From NCBI GenBank assembly GCA_023974075.1, contig CM043793.1, positions 8,240,788 to 8,304,787 on the forward strand: DNA of 64,000 nucleotides. The letters are read 5' to 3'. This stretch comes from Chaenocephalus aceratus (Eukaryota > Chordata > Actinopteri > Perciformes > Channichthyidae). This document shows, one piece after another, positions 58,099 through 64,000 of this stretch. Every line of letters begins with the position of its first letter. The stretch's first letter is position 1. Below the pieces are notes generated by a model. That model saw nothing but the letters and a program-made list of their open reading frames with translations. It did not search any database and was not told where the DNA came from. The translations under genes were made by a program, and so were the position numbers.

Positions 58099-58560
58099 TT
58101 AAAGAGGCCCTATTGTCACGATCTGTCTGTGTTGTGTTTTGTCTTGTCTAGATTTGTCTTTGGTTTCCTGTCTCTGTGTTCCCTCCTGCCTGATTACCTG
58201 ATTGTGTTCACCTTGTGCCCCTGTGTTTTCTCCTCCCTCCTCACCTGTATCTTGTTTGTTTCATTAGTCCTGTGTGCATTTAGGTTCTGCGTTTTCTGTT
58301 AGTCTTTGTGAGATCCTTGTTTGTTTTTTACTGTGTTCACGGGGAAGAGCTCTGTATTTTTCTTATAGCCTTTAAATAAAGTTATTTCGTATTAAATCTG
58401 CATTTGGGTACTGCCTGCTTCGCTCAACCCTGACACCTATTATGCTTTTGGGGTTTTCACTTTCCTGTAGTGTGTATTATTGTTTTTGAAAATTCTAAAA
58501 CTCCAATTTCCAGGGAGTTTCTCTCTCACACACTCCTCCCCTCCATGAATTACATTTAAC
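58099..58560 (+). mobile_element. TTAA-ended MITE split by a solo LTR
   Basis: TTAAAGAGGCCCTAT at 58099-58113 continues after the inserted LTR as TATGCTTTTGGGGTTTTCAC and AGTTTCTCTCTCACACACTC. It matches the family at 4329-4580. The far end is not identified. Confidence 0.75.
58114..58435 (+). mobile_element. Solo LTR, probably Ty3/gypsy type
   Basis: 322 bases from TGTCACGATC to CAACCCTGACA, flanked by the 5-base duplication CCTAT (58109-58113 and 58436-58440). AATAAA lies at about 58376. TG/CA ends, size and a 5-base duplication fit a single LTR left after recombination. Orientation is inferred from the AATAAA. Confidence 0.85.
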
Positions 58561-58643
58561 AGACTGTCCTTGTTTGTTGTGCTTTTCTTCTGTTATTTAG
58601 TTTTTGTTTGTTTTCTGTTCTGTTTTTTGGAATGTCTGTATGA

Positions 58644-58743
58644 NNNNNNNNNNNNNNNNNNNNNNNNNNNNNNNNNNNNNNNNNNNNNNNNNNNNNNNNN
58701 NNNNNNNNNNNNNNNNNNNNNNNNNNNNNNNNNNNNNNNNNNN
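58644..58743. other. Assembly gap (100 N)
   Basis: Exactly 100 undetermined bases, the usual placeholder for a join of unknown size. Confidence 1.
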
Positions 58744-59918
58744 CCAGTGTAAAGACTTCAGACAGGAGTGATGTGATCCACTTTCTTAGTGTTAGTGAGG
58801 ACTCGAGCAGCGGCGTTCTGAATCAGCTGCAGCTTTCTAATAGATTTGTTAGTGAGACCTGTGAAGACACCATTACAGTAGTCGAGTCTACTGAAGATAA
58901 AAGCATGGACAAGTTTTTCCAAATCCTGCTGTGACATTAGTCTTTTAATCCTAGATATGTTCTTTAGGTGATAGTAGGCTGATTTAGTAACTGTTTTAAT
59001 GTGACTGTTGAAACTCAGGTCAGAGTCCATGACTACACCTAGATTTCTGGCTTTATCTGTTGTTTTGACATTGCACACTGAAGCTCAGCGCTAACTTTTA
59101 TACGTTCTGCCTTGGCTCCACAAAACCATTACCTCAGTTTTATCTTTGTTTAATTGGAGAAAGTTCTGACGCATCCAGTCATTGATTTGTTCAATGCACT
59201 TACTCAGTGTTTGAATTGGAAGCATAGTCTCCTGGTGAAATTGTTACGTAAATGTGTGTCATCTGCATAGCTATGGTAACTTATTTTGTTGTTCTTCATT
59301 ATCTGAGCCAGTGGTAGCATGTAATGTTAAAGAGAAGAGGCCCCAAGATGGAGCCTTGAGGAACCCACATGTCAATATTTGTCAACTCAGATGTGTATGT
59401 ACCTATAGAAACAAAGTTGTTTTATATCCTTTAAGTAGGATTCAAACCAATTTAGAACTGTTTCCGAAAGTCCCACCCAGTTTTCCAGTCGGTCTAGTAA
59501 TACACTGTGGTCAACAGTGTCAAACGCAGCACTGAGATCTAATAATACTAACACTGAAGTTCTGCCACTGTCTGTGTTTAAGTGGATGTCATTAAAGACC
59601 TTTACAAGAGCAGTCTCAGTGCTGTGGTTTGGACGAAAGCCTCACTGGAAACACATCGAAACAGTTATTTAAATGCAAGAAATTACTCAACTGTTGAAAA
59701 ACAACTTTTTCAATGATTTTACCTAGAAATGGAAGGTTTGATATGGGCCTGTAATTGTTCATTACTGAAGCATCTAGATTATTCTTTTTTAAGAGCGGTT
59801 TAATGACTGCAGTTTTCAGGGCCTGTGGAAAAAATACCTGAGTGAAGAGATTTGTTTTACTATATGAAGTAGATCTGAGGCCATGCAAGGCAAAACATCT
59901 TTGAAAAATCCTGTTGAA
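58744..59918 (-). pseudogene. LINE reverse transcriptase, second copy
   Basis: Same element as 16446-18156, cut at its 3' side by the gap. Pieces at 58758-59078 (thumb/tail) and 59616-59888 (fingers) are open. The central YADD region (about 59250-59550) is broken by indels not present in the first copy, so the two copies break their frames at different places. Confidence 0.85.
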
Positions 59919-62421
59919 TATATCAGGGAACTAAGCTGCAAAGGGGAAAGCATTTTCTGTGGGGAACTAAACAAATAGAGCACTAGCAAAACACTTACTG
60001 TTAAGTATCCAGGTAATTGTTAGGAAGTTAAAAACTATAAAAACCTACAACATTTACAGTGCTGTATATCAGGGAACTAAATAAATAAACTGCAATGAGC
60101 TGAATTTTTTTTTGGGGGAACTAAAAAAATTAGGATACAAACTTAACACTTTCTATTAAGTATCTACAGTATGGAACTAAACAGTCACTGTAAGGAATGA
60201 AAACATTAGCCGCTTGTCATATACATTTTTTTAATATTGTCTGCTTATCTGTATTATTGTGTTGCATTGTTGGAGAAGCCTGTGACCTAAGATTTTCAAC
60301 GACATAATTACTTTGTAGCTATGTTAGTTTGACAATAAATAACCTTGAACCTTCACACAAGTACTTAGCTGGTACTTGTCCCCGGTACGTGTTCCCAGCA
60401 AACTCTTTAGTCCCTGGAACTGTTTTAGTAGATTGCATTCTCACTGGAATAAGTCCCTGAGGGAGGATTAGGCAAATGAAGCCGCATTTATCTGTGACTT
60501 TCTGTTTGTGTGTGAGGGGGGGGGTCAGTGGATCAGAGTGGCAGGTAACGCTCGCTGCAGTGTTTTCCGGGGGTGGTTTGCAATTCGCTTAACCAATCAG
60601 AAATTGTTAGTGTGGCCGACACACCCACGAACCATTTCCTCCAGAGGAAAGTACCACTTCTCTAGCAGGAACTATCTGGAGGTGAAAAGGTTTGTGCGAA
60701 CTAGGGACTAGTTCCAGATCCTTTTTGGTGTGAAACCAAATCTTATGATTTAGAAAGGTTCCTGTTGAGATCAGAAGAAAAAAATATGAATACCAATTGG
60801 TTTGCACTGAGAATATTTTTCTTTTGTTTGGATGGTGAAAGTCCAGGTTTACATTTGCTGTTGTTTTTGAGCCATTTTGTGTTGAGTGAAAATACTTTAT
60901 TTTCAAGAAGTTTTTAATTCTGACCTGTTTGCAGGTTATATTCTGTTGAAATAAATTAATAATTTTGTCTACAGCTGAATAACTTGTACTTTGTAAAGCT
61001 TTCAAAACCCAGTCGCTGGTTCATTTATCAATTGTGACTTTTCCGTGATGTAGCCATGAACCCAAGTACAAAGTTACAATCCCTCAGCTAGCATTTTGCT
61101 ATCCCCTCTTTCCCAAACACCAATTTTCCAATCATATTTTAGCGACTGGAAAAAAATGGTTTATCAAGCTTTGGTTTGATCCACGTTGAAGCATTTGGCA
61201 TGGAGCTGTAATACAACAGAATTGTAATGGTGACATAATAGAGTGGTGCAGTGATGAAGCATTTCTGTTGGAAGACCTTGAAGTTAGCATTACAAGGTCT
61301 CCCTTGACTAAAAGCAATGGGATTTTCTAAGTATATTGCAGAAAATAACATGTTCATGATAATTACACATTTTATTCAGCATGATTATCTCCACAAATTC
61401 AAACCACTTTTGACATAAATGGTATCGCCACAAGTCAAAAGCTTACGTAATGCTATAAATGAACTACATCACCACCGCTAAGCTAAAGGGGGACTTGTGT
61501 CGGCATGATGAAGTTTACTATTGTATATTACTTGTTAACCACTGCTGTTATTATGAAACATAGAAGCTTCGGACCACACGCCTTGTTTCAGGCCTCTAAA
61601 GAAAAACACTTTCTTTTTTTTAATTGACTTGGAGACGAGGGAATATGTCATGCTAACTCATTCTGGATTGTTGGGTTCGTTCCTGCACCACATTTTAACA
61701 AAACTTGTTAGTAGACTTCAGCTTTTTACAAGCTTGTCTTCATTGTCTTTATAACAGAAAAACCCATGTAGCTAATGTTAGCTGATAGCTAGCTAGCTAC
61801 AGCTCATTAAATCTGCCAGTGACACGCTTTAATTCAGTCGTAATAAGTCTGCTTCATTTTTTAAATAAAGCCTAATTTTTTATGAGAATAACTATCAACT
61901 TTAATTTCCAAACCTGCGATTTGTATCCTGGTAAAACTACATAATGTACCATGCATACACTGGAAGCTTGACAGGCGTAGCATTTCTTACTTAGCAGGCA
62001 GATAGAAATGATGGTCCGAACTTTCAAAATAAAAGCCAAGATGTAATGTCTCTGAATTGTATTTGAAGTAAAAGCTGCACCAGGCTGTTTCACAAATGTA
62101 GCTGATTGTTATACTGTAACTGGCAAACACCCAGAAAACACCTGTGCTAGAGACGCTTGTCGAGAAACATTGTAATGCTGATTTAAAAAGATGTAATAGG
62201 ATGAACTGAATCTCCTGAGCACTAAGAATGTCTGGGAGATACTTTCTGAGAGCAGCTACAAAAAGTATGTATTCTGCTTTGAATGTGCAACCTTGTCTCT
62301 GATCACATGTTTAAAGCATTCCCCATTCCTTCTAATCATCTCAGAGTTCAGGACAAAGAGGATACATGAAGTGCTGATGATTACTTCTGTTAACCCGGTT
62401 GCTCGTGTCTCCTGTCTGTAG

Positions 62422-62510
62422 GCGGCCTGTACATCGACAGTGCCTATTACCAGCCGCAGACCATCGCCACACCGATCATCATTCACCTGGGCCCTCAGGA
62501 TCTTTTCTGA
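62422..62510 (+). CDS. strbp: strbp alternative last exon, second copy
   Basis: The copy of 20658-20746 appears identical, including the acceptor TGTCTCCTGTCTGTAG and the TGA stop; AATAAA follows at 62765. No upstream strbp exons accompany it on this side of the gap. It is most likely the same genomic exon assembled twice and should not be counted as a separate gene. Confidence 0.6.
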
Positions 62511-62925
62511 CCCGACCCACGCACCGAGGCCAGACTCTGCATCGTCCTCGGCCCCCTGTTTAACTCCTCGCCCTTTTTAAACTCTGCCAGCGCCTCTCAA
62601 TTACTGCAGCGCCGCTCCCTCGGGACTCTCCTTCCACACGAGACGCTGCAGCAATATTGAAAGCAATATGGAGGAGACAACACTGCGGGCAACACTCTGT
62701 CAAGTCAAGGTCGGGTTTTAGTGAAGAGGCGAGACTTTGTTCGCCAGCTCTCTCAGAAAATGTCAATAAAACACAAAGCAATAATTCTCCTGCCTTTGGG
62801 TATCTCAACATGTTCAAAAGCAACTTCAGCAGAATTCAAACAGACCATCAACACCGGCACATTCACCACAATGTGACCTGTATGTCAATATATTTACTAT
62901 CTGTATATATGAATGTTTGTGAGTT

Positions 62926-62929
<4 letters not shown>

Positions 62930-62970
<41 letters not shown>
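62930..62970 (+). repeat. (AT)n microsatellite, second copy
   Basis: Counterpart of 21165-21203, without its AAT interruption. Confidence 0.95.
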
Positions 62971-62973
<3 letters not shown>

Positions 62974-64000
62974 ATGTTAATATGTTTGAATATGTAAAAC
63001 TCGCTGACAGGTAAAGATACGTATTCATAATATATCTCTGAATGTAAATACTAGTAGCTTTGTATTTAAAGCACTCAGCAATGCTATCTATGAATATTAA
63101 GATTTAAATTAATTTTACAAACTCTATTACACTATTGGTATGATGGTATATATTCCCTATTTAAACGTGATAACATATAGTATACAAAGTATTGATTTTC
63201 CCTGAGATAAATGTGACATAAGGTTTTCATTATTTATTTTCCCAAAAATAATCTCTTAAATTGAAGCTTTGTCACCAGTCGTAAAGTCCACTTCTGTCAC
63301 ACGTCTGTTGGGTTTAAATCAAGGGTTACCAACCCGAGGGCACGGGCCCCTCAAAAGCACACGGGACAAATATTAGAGGTCGCAAAATGATTAATGGAAG
63401 AGGAAAACAAATATTTCTACTACATAACGTTGTTAGTAACAGACCTTTCTTGGTTTTAAAGGCTCTCAGACAGAATCATAACTATAACAACCAACACCCA
63501 GGGCCGCCCCTGGCTAATTTGTGGCCCCAGGCAAAGTTATGTGATGAGGCCCTCTGTGTCGCGAGCGTCAACGAGGGGGGGGGGGGTGAGGCCCCACGCC
63601 GTCTGTGTGATCTGTGTGTAAGGAGGGGTGGGCCTGCCAACACCTACAGTATTGTTCAACTGAATGAGCAGGAGCAGGAGAATTTGTTAATCAAGAGCAT
63701 TATTAAACTTTGATAACTTTTTGCTATGTAAAGATGGAGAGTTATATCTATCTGAGCAATCTTTTACTTTACGCTGGTTAGCTTTTTGCTTAATTTGTTA
63801 GCATTAAAGAACTACATCTCCCATGGTGCTTGAGGGCAGATATTGTTGCAGTTGAATGGTGAGAAAATAGTGTGCAGTGATGATGTATTTTTGTAGGCCG
63901 ACCCGTTAGCATCGCTCGGGCCCCCTCGACAAAAACCAATGGGATTTTTACATTGGATTTCGGTATATCGAGGAAAAAAAAGTTCTGTGGCGAACATAAA

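Larger units (their letters stand above)
58744..64000. repeat. Second copy of 16986-22233, probable assembly duplicate
   Basis: The whole stretch after the gap repeats 16986-22233 in the same order and orientation, offset about 41.76 kb. Differences I could find are single-base indels, homopolymer or microsatellite length changes. About twelve fall in the first 1.15 kb and only a handful in the remaining 4 kb. The match starts exactly at the gap and runs to the window end. Confidence 0.97.

Noticed and set aside
62422..62510. A second strbp gene
   Set aside because: Only the last exon and its surroundings are repeated, with indel-only differences starting at a contig gap. An assembly duplicate is the simpler explanation.

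Overview
The window looks like teleost fish nuclear DNA. Evidence: a spliced vertebrate gene with small exons and GT/AG introns, fish-type L2/CR1 and Rex3-like LINEs, BEL/Pao and DIRS retrotransposons, hAT- and piggyBac-like MITEs, long CA/TG microsatellites, and no bacterial gene organisation. A run of exactly 100 N at 58644-58743 marks a contig join. I saw no tRNA, rRNA or CRISPR array.

Left part (1-21.2 kb): the 3' half of one + strand host gene, strbp (spermatid perinuclear RNA-binding protein, NF90/ILF3 family). Exons at 5456-5663, 6953-7102, 9256-9390, 14118-14258, 14371-14494 and 14951-15001 encode two double-stranded-RNA-binding domains and a Gly/Pro/Tyr-rich tail. The tail can end in either of two phase-compatible last exons (15102-15187 or 20658-20746), giving two predicted C-termini. 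The 5' half with the DZF domain lies to the left of the window. The introns are full of transposable elements: an L2-type LINE with an internal deletion (about 1-3000), a DIRS element split by a hAT element that itself carries a piggyBac-like MITE (10121-13850), and a 5'-truncated L2 LINE inside a degenerate tandem repeat (16446-18156).

Middle and right (21.2-58.6 kb): I recognise no host gene. The region holds a THAP-domain (P-element-like) transposon remnant (24.3-25.7 kb), foldback elements with long inverted arms (30.8 and 33.0-36.1 kb), a Rex3/RTE-like tail (34.1-34.7 kb), three hAT/MITE insertions (38.1, 41.5 and 42.6 kb), an interstitial telomeric repeat (39.45 kb), a LINE tail (43.0-43.6 kb), a BEL/Pao retrotransposon with both LTRs and a target-site duplication nested in other repeats (44.6-52.4 kb), long microsatellites, and a gypsy-like solo LTR inside a TTAA-ended MITE (58.1 kb).

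After the gap (58744-64000): the sequence repeats 16986-22233, including the alternative last exon of strbp. The differences I found are almost all single-base indels, concentrated next to the gap. I read this as a probable false duplication in the assembly, not a real second gene. The most interesting biology is the alternative last-exon choice in strbp, dinucleotide repeats abutting three of its splice sites, and layered transposon nesting that gives a readable insertion history.
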